Shown piece by piece: positions 16,063-24,671 of a DNA stretch of 39,413 nt. Each line of letters begins with the position of its first letter. The stretch's first letter is position 1. Under the pieces are notes generated by a model, which was not told the DNA's origin, did no database searches, and was given only the letters and a program-made list of their open reading frames with translations. The DNA is taken from contig CAJYLT010000066.1 in the NCBI GenBank assembly GCA_913775795.1, positions 1 through 39,413 on the forward strand, written 5' to 3'. Source of the DNA: an uncultured Sphingomonas sp. (GTDB taxonomy: Bacteria; Pseudomonadota; Alphaproteobacteria; Sphingomonadales; Sphingomonadaceae). The position numbers and the translations under genes were made by a program.

Positions 16063-18780
16063 ATGGCAACACGCATGTTGATCGACGCACGGCACCGGGA
16101 GGAAACCCGCGTCGCCGTCGTCCAGGGTAACCGCATCGAGGAATTCGACTTCGAGTCGGCCGAGCGCAAGCAGCTCAAGGGGAACATCTATCTGGCCAAG
16201 GTGACGCGCGTCGAGCCGTCGCTCCAGGCCGCGTTCGTGGATTACGGCGGCAACCGTCACGGCTTCCTCGCCTTTTCCGAAATCCACCCGGATTATTACC
16301 AGATCCCCAAGGAGGATCGCGACGCCCTGCTCGCCGAAGAGGCCGAGCACGCCGCCGAGGAAGCCGCGCTGCGCGCCGCCGAGGATCATGACGACGACGA
16401 GGACGGCGACGTCGAGGTGCTCGAGCGCCCCGGTGACGACGAGGAAGAGGCCGAGTACGATAGCGAGCATGGCGGCGAAGAGGGCTCGCCCGCCCCGCGC
16501 CGCAAGAAGGGTAACGGCGACGACCCGGCAGAGGCGCTGCGCCAGCGCCGCATGAATCTGCGCCGCCGCTACAAGATCCAGGACGTGATCCGCCGCCGCC
16601 AGGTGCTGCTGGTCCAGGTCGTCAAGGAAGAGCGCGGCAACAAGGGTGCGGCGCTGACGACGTACCTGTCGCTCGCCGGCCGCTACTGCGTCCTCATGCC
16701 CAACACCGCGCATGGCGGTGGCATCAGCCGCAAGATTTCGTCGGCCGCCGACCGCAAGCGGCTGAAGGCGATCATGGCCGACATGAAGCTGCCCTCGACC
16801 ATGGGCTGCATCGTGCGCACCGCCGGGCTTCAGCGCACCAAGACCGAGATCAAGCGCGACTTCGACTATCTCGCCCGCCTGTGGGACGGGATCCGCGAGA
16901 ACACGCTGAAGTCCTCGGCCCCCGCGCTCGTCTATGGCGACAGCGACCTCATCAAGCGGGCGATCCGCGACATCTACAATCGCGACATCGACGAGGTGAT
17001 CGTCGAGGGCGAGGAGGGATACCGCCACGCCAAGGATTTCATGAAGCTCTTGATGCCCAGCCATGCGCGGCGGGTGAAGCAATATTCGGACGCGGTTCCG
17101 CTGTTCCAGCGCTTCGGCGTCGAGGATCAGCTGGCGGCGATGTACCACCCCGTCGTCCAGCTGAAGTCGGGTGGCTACCTCGTCATCAACCCGACCGAGG
17201 CGCTGGTCTCGATCGACATCAACTCCGGCCGTTCGACGCGCGAGCACAATATCGAGCAGACCGCGACCGCCACCAACCTAGAGGCGGCGCACGAGATCGC
17301 GCGCCAGCTTCGCCTGCGCGACATGGCCGGGCTCGTTGTCATAGACTTCATCGACATGGATCACTCGTCCAACGTCCGTAAGGTCGAGAAGGCGATGAAG
17401 GAGGCACTGAGGAACGACCGCGCCCGCATCCAGGTCGGCCGGATCAGCGCCTTCGGCCTCATGGAAATGAGCCGCCAGCGGCTGCGCACCGGCGTGCTCG
17501 AAGCCTCCACCCGCACCTGTCCGCATTGCGAGGGCACGGGCCTTGTCCGCACCGCCTCGTCCGCGGGCCTGTCGGCGCTGCGACTGATCGAGGAGGAAGC
17601 CGCGCGCGGTCGCGGGTCGCAGCTCCTGCTGCGCGCCAGCCAGGAAGCCGCCTTCTACGTCCTCAACAAAAAGCGTGCCGACATCGCCGAGATCGAGGAT
17701 CGCTACGGCGTGATGGTCGAGGTGGCCGCCGATGGCGAGCTCGAGGGCGCGCGCATGTCGGTCGAGGCGTCCGGCCCCCCGCCGGCCTATGCGCCAAAGC
17801 TCGACCCGATCGTCGAGGAATTCGACGAGCCCGAGATCGAGGAGTTCGACGAGGAAGAGGAAGAAGAGGAAGCCGTCGAGGCGACCGAGATCGAGCAGGC
17901 CGAACCGCGCCGCGAACGCGAGCGTGAGCGCTCGGGCGAAGGCGACGAGGGCGGCCGCGGCCGCAAGCGCCGCCGCCGCCGCGGTCGCCGCGGTCGCCAG
18001 CGCGAGGACGAGAACGGCAATGCCGTCGAAAGCGAAGCCGGTGACGGCGAGGGCGAGAGCGACGCCTCCGACGAGAGCGTCGAGGGCGAAGCCGAGACTG
18101 TGGCCGCCGAAACCCAGGCACCGGCCGAGGGCGGCGAGCGTCGCCGCCGTCGCCGCCGCCGTCGTGGCGGTCGCCGCGAGGAAGGCGAGTCGCGGGTCGC
18201 CGCCGATGCGTCGGACGACAACGCCGACGATGCCGCCGAGCCGGTCGAGGGTGAAGCCCCGGTCGAGGCCGAAACCGCCGTCACCGTCGCCGATGCGAGC
18301 CCGGCCGAGCCGGTCGTGGAAGCCCCGGCCAAGCCAAAGCGCTCGCGCCGCAAGAAAGCGGACGTAGAGGCCGCGCCGGTCGAGGCCGAGGTCGAAGCAG
18401 CACCTGTCGCCGACGCGGAAGCCGAGGCGCCGGCCAAGCCCAAGCGCACCCGCCGCAAGAAGGCGGATGTGGAGGCTGCGCCGGTCGCGGCCGAGGTCGA
18501 GGCGGCGCCGGTTGCCGACGCGGAAGCCGAGGTTCCGGCCAAGCCGAAGCGTACCCGTCGCAAGAAGGCCGACGCTGCACCGGTCGAGCCCTCCGCCGAC
18601 GCGGCGATGCCCGCCGACCGAACGCCGGAGCCGGTGTCGGTCGTCGGCGAGGCGGCGAAGCCGATCGAGGCGGAGACTGAGGCCGCTGAGGCAAACCCTG
18701 AGCCGACGGTCGCCTCGACCGAGCCCGAAGGTCCGCCGCGTCGCGGTTGGTGGCAGCGCACCTTCGGCGGCACCGAATAA
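16063..18780 (+). CDS. rne: Ribonuclease E
   Basis: 905 residues. The start MATRMLIDARHREETRVA is diagnostic, with GGAGAG upstream. It has an S1 domain interrupted by an acidic insert (about 95-150), as in alphaproteobacterial RNase E. The RNase core has catalytic Asp385 (SIDINSG) and Asp428 (VIDFIDM), and the zinc link CPHCEGTG at Cys486 and Cys489 tetramerises the enzyme. The C-terminal part is disordered and highly charged: Arg runs (RKRRRRRGRRGR, RRRRRRRRGG) that bind RNA, acidic stretches, and 2.4 copies of a 35-residue repeat. It makes the initiating cuts in mRNA decay and rRNA/tRNA processing and scaffolds the degradosome. Confidence 0.97.
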   Translation: MATRMLIDARHREETRVAVVQGNRIEEFDFESAERKQLKGNIYLAKVTRVEPSLQAAFVDYGGNRHGFLAFSEIHPDYYQIPKEDRDALLAEEAEHAAEEAALRAAEDHDDDEDGDVEVLERPGDDEEEAEYDSEHGGEEGSPAPRRKKGNGDDPAEALRQRRMNLRRRYKIQDVIRRRQVLLVQVVKEERGNKGAALTTYLSLAGRYCVLMPNTAHGGGISRKISSAADRKRLKAIMADMKLPSTMGCIVRTAGLQRTKTEIKRDFDYLARLWDGIRENTLKSSAPALVYGDSDLIKRAIRDIYNRDIDEVIVEGEEGYRHAKDFMKLLMPSHARRVKQYSDAVPLFQRFGVEDQLAAMYHPVVQLKSGGYLVINPTEALVSIDINSGRSTREHNIEQTATATNLEAAHEIARQLRLRDMAGLVVIDFIDMDHSSNVRKVEKAMKEALRNDRARIQVGRISAFGLMEMSRQRLRTGVLEASTRTCPHCEGTGLVRTASSAGLSALRLIEEEAARGRGSQLLLRASQEAAFYVLNKKRADIAEIEDRYGVMVEVAADGELEGARMSVEASGPPPAYAPKLDPIVEEFDEPEIEEFDEEEEEEEAVEATEIEQAEPRRERERERSGEGDEGGRGRKRRRRRGRRGRQREDENGNAVESEAGDGEGESDASDESVEGEAETVAAETQAPAEGGERRRRRRRRRGGRREEGESRVAADASDDNADDAAEPVEGEAPVEAETAVTVADASPAEPVVEAPAKPKRSRRKKADVEAAPVEAEVEAAPVADAEAEAPAKPKRTRRKKADVEAAPVAAEVEAAPVADAEAEVPAKPKRTRRKKADAAPVEPSADAAMPADRTPEPVSVVGEAAKPIEAETEAAEANPEPTVASTEPEGPPRRGWWQRTFGGTE
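18330..18590. repeat. 105-bp tandem repeat in the rne C-terminus
   Basis: The KPKRxRRKKAD unit begins at 18331, 18436 and 18541, a period of exactly 105 bases (35 codons). Units are nearly identical in protein but differ at silent positions. The basic block alternates with an acidic EAAPVADAEAE block. Confidence 0.9.
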
Positions 18781-18782
18781 GC

Positions 18783-18813
18783 AAAAGGCCGGGGGAAACC
18801 CCGGCCTTTTTTT
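18783..18813 (+). terminator. Rho-independent terminator of rne
   Basis: A 12-bp stem (AAAAGGCCGGGG / CCCCGGCCTTTT) with a GAAA loop, then a run of seven T, 2 bases after the rne stop codon. Confidence 0.93.
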
Positions 18814-18837
18814 CTTGGTGCTCCATCAGAGAGGCTC

Positions 18838-18919
18838 GTCACCCCGGGCCGCCCCTGGGTCCCGCTGCCTTCCCACGTCCAGAAGAAGAAGCGGGACCCC
18901 GGATCAAGTTCGGGGTAAC
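18838..18919. repeat. Paired palindrome, element C
   Basis: The outer parts are inverted: GTCACCCCG (18838) against CGGGGTAAC (18911-18919), and GGGTCCCGCT against AGCGGGACCC flanking a short loop. It lies between the rne terminator and the thioesterase stop, so it separates convergent genes. Confidence 0.65.
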
Positions 18920-18944
18920 GTGGCCATTGGGCGGGGCGCTGTCT

Positions 18945-19340
18945 TCACGCCAGGAACGGTGCGGCCATCTCGGGCGGTACGCGCATCAGCCGCCCGCTCG
19001 CACGCTCGATCAGCGCCCAGGTCGTCACCGCCTCGACCCGAACCCGCCCGTCCTCGCCCAGGAAGCGCATATGGCGGTTGAAGCGTGCGCCGCGCGGCGG
19101 TTCCGGGACCCAGGTCTCCGCCGTCACACGGTCGCCCGCACGAACGTTTCCGCGATAGTCGATCTCGTGCCGGATCACGACCCAGACATAGGCGTCGACG
19201 TCGCCCGGCGCCGCGACCGCGTACCAGTGGGCGCCGGCGACGTCCTGAATCCACTTCACCCAGACCGCGTTGTTGACGTGGCCCAGTTCGTCGATGTCGG
19301 CGTCGGTAGCGGTGATCTCGACGCGGAACGGCGTCCCCAT
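18945..19340 (-). CDS. Acyl-CoA thioesterase, hotdog fold (4HBT/YbgC-like)
   Basis: 131 residues, the usual hotdog size. TDADIDELGHVNNAVWVKW is the 4HBT signature, with the catalytic acid region at the head of the central helix; IDYRGNVRAGDRV follows. It hydrolyses acyl-CoA thioesters; the chain is unknown. The ATG at 19340 shares one base with the stop of the lipoprotein gene (TGATG), so it is translationally coupled. The upstream codon 19343 is TTG and is not preferred. Confidence 0.88.
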   Translation of the reverse strand: MGTPFRVEITATDADIDELGHVNNAVWVKWIQDVAGAHWYAVAAPGDVDAYVWVVIRHEIDYRGNVRAGDRVTAETWVPEPPRGARFNRHMRFLGEDGRVRVEAVTTWALIERASGRLMRVPPEMAAPFLA

Positions 19341-20266
19341 CAACGCGCCTCGCAGGACAGCGGCGCGCTGCCCGGGATGGTGATCGTCGCCGCATCGCCC
19401 TTGCCGCGCAGCTCGAGCCCGCCCTCGCCCTTGTACCAGATGCCCGACCCGCTCGGCTGCTGTTGCAGCGTGCCGAGTGCGCGATAGCCGCGGCGCAGCG
19501 TCACTTCGTCCTTGGCATTGTCGAACCGCGCGATCAGCCGGACGCCGCCTTCGCAGGCATAGCGTGCGGTGATGATCGGTGTCTCGGCTTCGGGTGCTGG
19601 AACGAGCTCCGAACCGGGAAGCGGTGCCGGAGCGCGGGGCAGGATTTCGGCGCTGGCGATCCGCCAGCGTTGCTGGGCGGGGGTTGCGCCCTCGATATCG
19701 CCGGTGCGGTGAAGCGTCACGATCCCGCGCCGCTCGACGATTTCGCCGCCCTCCTTCATCCGGGCGGTGACAGTGACGGGCACCTCAACATAGCGTTGCC
19801 CCGCGCCCGCATCGATCCGGCCGGCGGGACCGACCTCGGCCTTGAAATCGGCGAAGCGGTCGAAGCGCTTCGCGTAATCGGCGGGCGTCAGTCCCGACGC
19901 TTCGCCGTTGTCGTCCCACATCGCCCGTGCAGCGGCATAATTGCCGCTCGCGATTCTGTCGTAATAGGCCCGAACGATCCGCGCAGCGCCGGCGCGGCCA
20001 GCCTCCGGCGTGGGCGTTGCGGTAGGCTGCGCGCGCGGAGCGAGCGGCGGCGCGTCGATGCCGGGCAGCGAGGCGTCTGGCGCCGCCAGGTTCGCCTCCG
20101 GCTCCGGCAGCGGCGCGAGCGCGGCATTGTCCGCCTCCGCCGCCTCCTCGTTCATCAGCGTGACAGCGGGCGCGTCGGCGGCACCCGCCGAATTGTTACC
20201 CGCTTCCTCGCCGCCGCCGCATCCCGCAAGCAGCGCGAGCACAACCAAGGGCGACGCGTTTCTCAT
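19340..20266 (-). CDS. Lipoprotein with C-terminal MliC-like lysozyme-inhibitor domain
   Basis: 308 residues. A lipoprotein signal with LLAGC (Cys16) is followed by an acidic, Pro/Ala-rich linker to about residue 88. A middle domain (about 92-210; IVRAYYDRIASGNYAAARAMW) looks NTF2/SnoaL-like. The C-terminal ~75 residues match MliC: ARYACEGGVRLIARFDN, SGSGIWYKGEGGLELRGKGD and a final Cys (LSCEAR). MliC proteins inhibit C-type lysozyme at the outer membrane. The composite architecture is longer than stand-alone MliC (about 110). The MliC call is from pattern; inhibition is not proven. Confidence 0.8.
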   Translation of the reverse strand: MRNASPLVVLALLAGCGGGEEAGNNSAGAADAPAVTLMNEEAAEADNAALAPLPEPEANLAAPDASLPGIDAPPLAPRAQPTATPTPEAGRAGAARIVRAYYDRIASGNYAAARAMWDDNGEASGLTPADYAKRFDRFADFKAEVGPAGRIDAGAGQRYVEVPVTVTARMKEGGEIVERRGIVTLHRTGDIEGATPAQQRWRIASAEILPRAPAPLPGSELVPAPEAETPIITARYACEGGVRLIARFDNAKDEVTLRRGYRALGTLQQQPSGSGIWYKGEGGLELRGKGDAATITIPGSAPLSCEAR

Positions 20267-20313
20267 CGTCGCCCAAGGTGCCGAAGCCGCTGCGCGACCG
20301 TCAAGTGCGCGCG

Positions 20314-20664
20314 TCAGGGTTCGAGCGCCGCACGGTCGCCGTCGCCCAGATCGTCGTCCCCGTCCTCGCTCTCCAGCGTGTCGGCGTCGAAATCGGCCTG
20401 CGCCTCGTCCTCCGCCTGGTCGTCCTCGTCCTGGTCGACGTCCTCGTCCTCTTCGCCGACCTCGTCGTCGGACAGGTTGTCGAGCGCGTCCTCTTCCTCG
20501 GCGGTGTCGTCGCCGAGATCGGGGGCGAGGTCGGTCAGGATGTTGCCGTCACTCGGCCCATCGCGCGTCGCCTCGAGGATTTCGGCGCGCTGGCTCTCGT
20601 CATAGCCGTCTTCTTCGAAACCGTCGTCGTTGGGGCCCTGTTCGCCTACACGGTGTCCGCCCAT
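20314..20664 (-). CDS. Very acidic small protein, function unknown
   Basis: 116 residues, of which I count 49 Asp or Glu, no Lys and only four Arg. No membrane segment or signal is seen. The N-terminal ~35 residues (DDGFEEDGYDESQRAEILE) look ordered; the rest is an acid-rich low-complexity tail. AGGAGG lies 5 bases before the ATG, the best ribosome site in this stretch, which supports a real gene. It could be a nucleic-acid mimic, a charge buffer or a partner of a basic protein. I do not recognise a family. Confidence 0.7.
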   Translation of the reverse strand: MGGHRVGEQGPNDDGFEEDGYDESQRAEILEATRDGPSDGNILTDLAPDLGDDTAEEEDALDNLSDDEVGEEDEDVDQDEDDQAEDEAQADFDADTLESEDGDDDLGDGDRAALEP

Positions 20665-20721
20665 CGCACCCTCCTGAATCTGTTGCAGGGAGGGTAACGG
20701 GCCGGCCCCGACCGCGTTCCG

Positions 20722-21954
20722 TCAATGCGGCCGGAACATCCGCCCGCGCTCGGCCACCGCGACGATGAAGAAGGCGATCAGGCCCATCAGCAGGAAACCC
20801 GAATAGAGCGGCACCGTCGTCCCGTCGAACGCCTGGCCGATCGCCGCACCGATCAGCGCCCCGCCCAGCGTCGACACGAACCCCTGGAAGCTGGAGGCCA
20901 GCCCCGCGATCCCGCCCATATTCTCCATCGCCATCGCCGAGAAATTGGACGCGGCCAGCCCGAAGCACGCCATCAGCAGCGCCTGAAGCACGATGAAGAC
21001 GGGGAGCGACTCGAGGCCCAGCAGCCCAACGGCCAGATGTACCGCGGCGATGACGATCAGCCCGGCCAGTGCGCTGTGCGAGATCAGCCGTGTGCCGAAC
21101 CGCATGACGATGCGCGAGTTCATGAAGTTGGCGAGCGCCATCGTCCCCGCGACACACGCGAACACCACCGTCAGCCACTCCGCCGCGCCGAACAGGTCTG
21201 CCATGATCTGCTGGATCGAGTTGATGAACCCGAAGAGCCCGCCCGACAGCAAGGTCGCCCCGAGCGTGTAGCCCACCGCCATCCGGTCGCGGCACACCTT
21301 GGCGAAGCCGGCGAGGATGTGGCCGGGCAGCAGCGGGCTGCGCTGCTCGGGGTCGAGCGTCTCGGGCATCCGCACCCAGAACCAGGCGAGCACGAGGCCG
21401 GCGACGGTCGCGATGCCCACGAAGATCCAGCGCCACGGCGCGAACAGAAGCACGATCTGCCCGAACGCGGGCGCGAGCACCGGCGCGGCCATGAATACGA
21501 CGAACACGAGGCTCATCACCCGCGCCATCGGCCGTCCGGCAAAACAGTCGCGCACCATCGCCACGGTGACGACCCGCGCGCCCGCCACCGCCATCCCTGC
21601 GACGAACCGCGCGACCAGGAGCAGCGTGAAGCTCCCCGCCGCCGCCGCCAGCAGATTGGTGACGACCGCGATCAGCAGCGACACGCCCAGAATCGGTCGC
21701 CGCCCGAAGCGGTCCGAAAGCGGCCCGTGCGCCAGCTGCGCGACCGCGAAGCCGATCAGGAAGCTGGTGATGACGAACTGGCGGTCGTTGGGATTGCCGA
21801 CGCCCAAGCTGTCGCCGATCGCGGGGAGCGCGGGCAGCATCGAATCGATGCCGAGCGCGGTGAGCGCCATCAGCGCCGCCGCCAGCGCCACGAACTCGCC
21901 GAACGGGATCGGCGCGCGGTCGAGCGACGCGGGGGCGGCAAGCGGTTGATGCAT
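20722..21954 (-). CDS. MFS efflux transporter, Bcr/CflA type
   Basis: 410 residues with about 12 membrane segments. The N-terminal ALGIDSMLPALPAI is the drug/H+ antiporter opening of Bcr/CflA proteins, and HGPLSDRFGRRPIL is the MFS motif between segments 2 and 3. The usual role is export of drugs such as bicyclomycin or small metabolites; the substrate is unknown here. It is divergent from the oxygenase gene over 138 bases. Confidence 0.9.
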   Translation of the reverse strand: MHQPLAAPASLDRAPIPFGEFVALAAALMALTALGIDSMLPALPAIGDSLGVGNPNDRQFVITSFLIGFAVAQLAHGPLSDRFGRRPILGVSLLIAVVTNLLAAAAGSFTLLLVARFVAGMAVAGARVVTVAMVRDCFAGRPMARVMSLVFVVFMAAPVLAPAFGQIVLLFAPWRWIFVGIATVAGLVLAWFWVRMPETLDPEQRSPLLPGHILAGFAKVCRDRMAVGYTLGATLLSGGLFGFINSIQQIMADLFGAAEWLTVVFACVAGTMALANFMNSRIVMRFGTRLISHSALAGLIVIAAVHLAVGLLGLESLPVFIVLQALLMACFGLAASNFSAMAMENMGGIAGLASSFQGFVSTLGGALIGAAIGQAFDGTTVPLYSGFLLMGLIAFFIVAVAERGRMFRPH

Positions 21955-22092
21955 CGGAGCTCTTTAGCGCAGACCGCGCACGGGTCACGCGGAATGTCGG
22001 CGCGGGCGCGCGAATCACCGGGCGGGTTGCGACCTGCCCGGCTGACGCCCTATCTTGGGCAGCATCAAATCCATTCAAGACAGGCACGTTCC

Positions 22093-23046
22093 ATGCTCGA
22101 TACCCCGCTGGCCGATATCCGGCCCGTTTCGCTCGACGATCAGGCGCGCGACCCCGACGGCTTCGCCCGCGACTTCGGCGAGGCGTTCCAGCGCTACGGC
22201 TTCGCGATCGTCCGCGACCACGGCATCGACGATGCGCTGATCGCGCGCGCCTGGGCGATGACCGAGGCGCTGTTTGCGCTCCCCGAGGAAACCAAGCGTG
22301 GCTGGTTCGTCCCCGGTGGCGGCGGCGCGCGCGGCTATACGCCGTTCAAGACCGAGATCGCCAAGGGCGCGAGCCATGTCGACCTCAAGGAATTCTGGCA
22401 CATCGGCCGCGAGCTGCCCGCCGGGCATCGCTTCGCCGCGGTCATGTCGCCCAACATCTGGCCCGACGTGCCCGAGGGGTTTCGCGACACGTTCCTCGAG
22501 CTGTTCGCCGCGTTCGATCGCGCCGGCTCGCGCCTCCTCTCGGCGATCGCGCGCTATCTCGACCTCGCGCCCGACTGGTTCGAGCATGCGGTCGAGGACG
22601 GCAATTCGGTCCTGCGCCTGCTCCACTACCCGCCCGTGACCGAGGATGCGCCCAATGTCCGCGCCGGCGCGCATGAGGACATCAATCTCATCACCCTGCT
22701 GCTCGGTGCCGAGGAAGCGGGGCTCGAGCTGCTCGACCGCGACGGGCGCTGGCTGCCGGTCAAGCCGCCCGAGGGGGCGATGGTCGTCAATGTGGGCGAC
22801 ATGCTCCAGCGGCTGACCAACCACGTCCTCCCCTCGACCACGCACCGCGTCGTCAATCCGCCGGTCGAGCGGCGCGGCCATTCGCGCTATTCGATGCCCT
22901 TCTTCCTCCACCCCGCGCCCGACTTCGTCATCAAGACGCTGCCCGGTTGCATCTCGGCCGACCGCCCCAACCGCTATCCCGAACCGATCACCGCGCATGA
23001 TTATTTGCACGAGCGGCTGGTCGAGATCGGCCTCATCAAGAAGTAA
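22093..23046 (+). CDS. Isopenicillin N synthase-like 2-oxoglutarate/Fe(II)-dependent oxygenase
   Basis: 317 residues. The iron triad His194-Glu-Asp196 (GAHEDINLIT) and His251 (STTHRVVNP), and the co-substrate motif Arg265-Tyr-Ser267 (RYSMPFF), are all present. The N-terminal DIOX_N part has FQRYGFAIVRDHGI. This is the bacterial IPNS-family oxygenase found widely in proteobacteria. Its real substrate is usually unknown and antibiotic synthesis is not implied. The ATG at 22093 is chosen because family members begin near the first strand. The open frame extends far upstream, but that part is antisense to the MFS gene. Confidence 0.88.
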   Translation: MLDTPLADIRPVSLDDQARDPDGFARDFGEAFQRYGFAIVRDHGIDDALIARAWAMTEALFALPEETKRGWFVPGGGGARGYTPFKTEIAKGASHVDLKEFWHIGRELPAGHRFAAVMSPNIWPDVPEGFRDTFLELFAAFDRAGSRLLSAIARYLDLAPDWFEHAVEDGNSVLRLLHYPPVTEDAPNVRAGAHEDINLITLLLGAEEAGLELLDRDGRWLPVKPPEGAMVVNVGDMLQRLTNHVLPSTTHRVVNPPVERRGHSRYSMPFFLHPAPDFVIKTLPGCISADRPNRYPEPITAHDYLHERLVEIGLIKK

Positions 23047-23066
23047 AGGCGCCAACCCGCAACGTA

Positions 23067-23149
23067 CCCCGGCGAAGGCCGGGGTCCAGTCGGGGGACGG
23101 CCGCGCATCGTTCGAGGCGCTCGCAAATGGACCCAGGCCTCCGCCGGGG
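23067..23149. repeat. Paired palindrome, element D
   Basis: Arms 23067-23088 and 23128-23149 are reverse complements over 22 bases with two mismatches (CCCCGGCG / CGCCGGGG at the tips). It lies 20 bases after the oxygenase stop. Confidence 0.75.
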
Positions 23150-23202
23150 GACGGCTATTGGGGAAGTAGCCCCGCTAGACCCGCACTCAATTCTTTCTTC
23201 GC

Positions 23203-23272
23203 CGTCCCGGACTTGTTCCGGGGTCCACCGTCCCGCATGAGCCAAATTGGCCGGAACGGGTCCGGCATGACG
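23203..23272. repeat. Paired palindrome, element E
   Basis: Arms 23203-23221 and 23251-23272 (CGTCCCGGACTTGTTCCGG against its near reverse complement, with a 3-base gap). It differs in sequence from element D, which ends 53 bases earlier. The right arm ends 17 bases before the homoserine dehydrogenase ATG. Confidence 0.75.
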
Positions 23273-23289
23273 AAGAAGGCACGCTCGAC

Positions 23290-24579
23290 ATGACCCAACC
23301 GCTCCGCGTCGCGATCGCCGGCCTCGGGACCGTGGGCGCGGGCGTCATTCGGCTGATCGATGCGAACGGCGATCTGATCGCGCGCCGCGCCGGCCGCCCG
23401 ATCGAGGTCGTCGCCGTCTCCGCCCGCGACCGCGCCAAGGATCGCGGCGTCGACATCGGCCGCTTCGCCTGGGTCGACGATCCGGTCGGCCTCGGCCGGC
23501 ATGAGGGCGCCGACGTGGTGGTCGAACTGATCGGCGGGTCGGACGGCCCCGCCCTCGCCCTCGCGCGCACCAGTGTCGCCGCGGGCAAGAGCTTCGTCAC
23601 CGCGAACAAGGCGATGATCGCGCACCACGGCCTCGAGCTCGCCCGCGCGGCCGAGGATGCCGACGTGGCGCTCAAGTTCGAGGCGGCGGTCGCCGGCGGC
23701 GTCCCCGTCATCAAGGGCCTGCGCGAAGGGGCAGCCGCGAACGAGATCGCGCGCGTCTACGGCATTCTCAACGGCACCTGCAATTTCATCCTCAGCCGTA
23801 TGGAGGCCGAGGGCCGCGACTTCGCCGACGTGCTGGCGGAGGCGCAGGCCAAGGGCTTTGCCGAGGCCGACCCGTCGTTCGACATCGATGGCGTCGATGC
23901 CGCGCACAAGCTGTCGATCCTCGCCAGCCTCGCCTTCGGCACCAGCCCCGCGTTCGGCGACGTGGCAGTGACCGGCATCCGCGACCTGATCGCCGCCGAC
24001 ATCGCCGAGGCGGGCGCGCTCGGCTACCGCGTCCGCCTGCTTGGCCTGGCCGAGGCGAATGCCGGCGGGCTGTTCCAGCGCGTCCACCCGCACCTCGTCC
24101 CCGTCGACCATCCGCTCGCGCACGTCACCGGCGCGACCAATGCCGTGGTGGCCGAGGGCAATTTCGTCGGCCGGCTGCTGTTCCAGGGTGCAGGCGCGGG
24201 CGATGGCCCGACCGCCAGCGCCGTCGTCGCCGACCTGATCGACATCGCCCGCGGCGAGTTCGGCCCGGCCTATGCGATGCCCTCGGCCAGCCTCGCCGCG
24301 CAGCCGCCCGCCGATCCCGGCGAGCGCCGGGGCCGCGCATTCCTGCGCTTCGCGGTCGTCGACAAGGTCGGCGTGCTGGCCGAGATCGCCGCCGCGATGC
24401 GCGATGCCGGCGTCTCGATCGAAAGCCTGATCCAGCGCGGCGCGACCGCCGCCGGCGGCGTCATCGTCACGATCGTCACGCATGAGGGTCCGGAGCGGTG
24501 CGTCGCGCAGGCGCTCGACAAGCTCGCCGGATCGCAAAGCCTCGCCGGCAGGCCGATGTGGATGCACATCCTCGGCTGA
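23290..24579 (+). CDS. hom: Homoserine dehydrogenase with ACT domain
   Basis: 429 residues. A Rossmann NAD(P) site (IAGLGTVGAGVI) leads into the catalytic domain with NKAMIAHHG and the family signature region GVPVIKGLREGAAANEI / YGILNGTCNFIL. A C-terminal ACT domain (about 350-429; VVDKVGVLAEIAAAMRDAGV) probably gives threonine feedback control. It reduces aspartate semialdehyde to homoserine for Thr, Met and Ile synthesis. It is monofunctional, with no aspartokinase fused. The repeat E arm just upstream leaves little space for its own promoter. Confidence 0.95.
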   Translation: MTQPLRVAIAGLGTVGAGVIRLIDANGDLIARRAGRPIEVVAVSARDRAKDRGVDIGRFAWVDDPVGLGRHEGADVVVELIGGSDGPALALARTSVAAGKSFVTANKAMIAHHGLELARAAEDADVALKFEAAVAGGVPVIKGLREGAAANEIARVYGILNGTCNFILSRMEAEGRDFADVLAEAQAKGFAEADPSFDIDGVDAAHKLSILASLAFGTSPAFGDVAVTGIRDLIAADIAEAGALGYRVRLLGLAEANAGGLFQRVHPHLVPVDHPLAHVTGATNAVVAEGNFVGRLLFQGAGAGDGPTASAVVADLIDIARGEFGPAYAMPSASLAAQPPADPGERRGRAFLRFAVVDKVGVLAEIAAAMRDAGVSIESLIQRGATAAGGVIVTIVTHEGPERCVAQALDKLAGSQSLAGRPMWMHILG

Positions 24580-24601
24580 TCCTCGCCCCAAATCGCGTCC
24601 T

Positions 24602-24629
24602 TTGCTGATCTGCATTATAGACTTATCCT
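24602..24629 (+). promoter_or_regulatory. Possible promoter of the AmpG-like gene
   Basis: TTGCTG and TATCCT spaced by 16 bases, in the only AT-rich patch of the 92-base gap, 43 bases before the next start. It is assigned by eye only. Confidence 0.35.
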
Positions 24630-24671
24630 AGGCGCTGGCCGCTTGGAGAGGGCGGGCAGGCGCGAGGGGCG

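Noticed and set aside
15628..17247. A 539-codon open frame on minus opposite the start of rne
   Set aside because: It overlaps the catalytic part of RNase E and has no recognisable domain; read as an antisense shadow.
18330..18590. Regular repeats considered as a CRISPR array
   Set aside because: The repeats are coding, in frame, contiguous and without unique spacers.
20725..22092. A 5' extension of the oxygenase frame giving a 773-residue protein
   Set aside because: The upstream part is antisense to the MFS gene and rich in His, Arg and Glu; the oxygenase fold begins at the ATG at 22093.
22093..23046. Oxygenase taken as part of a beta-lactam synthesis cluster
   Set aside because: No ACV synthetase or acyltransferase is nearby; IPNS-like oxygenases are widespread outside antibiotic clusters.
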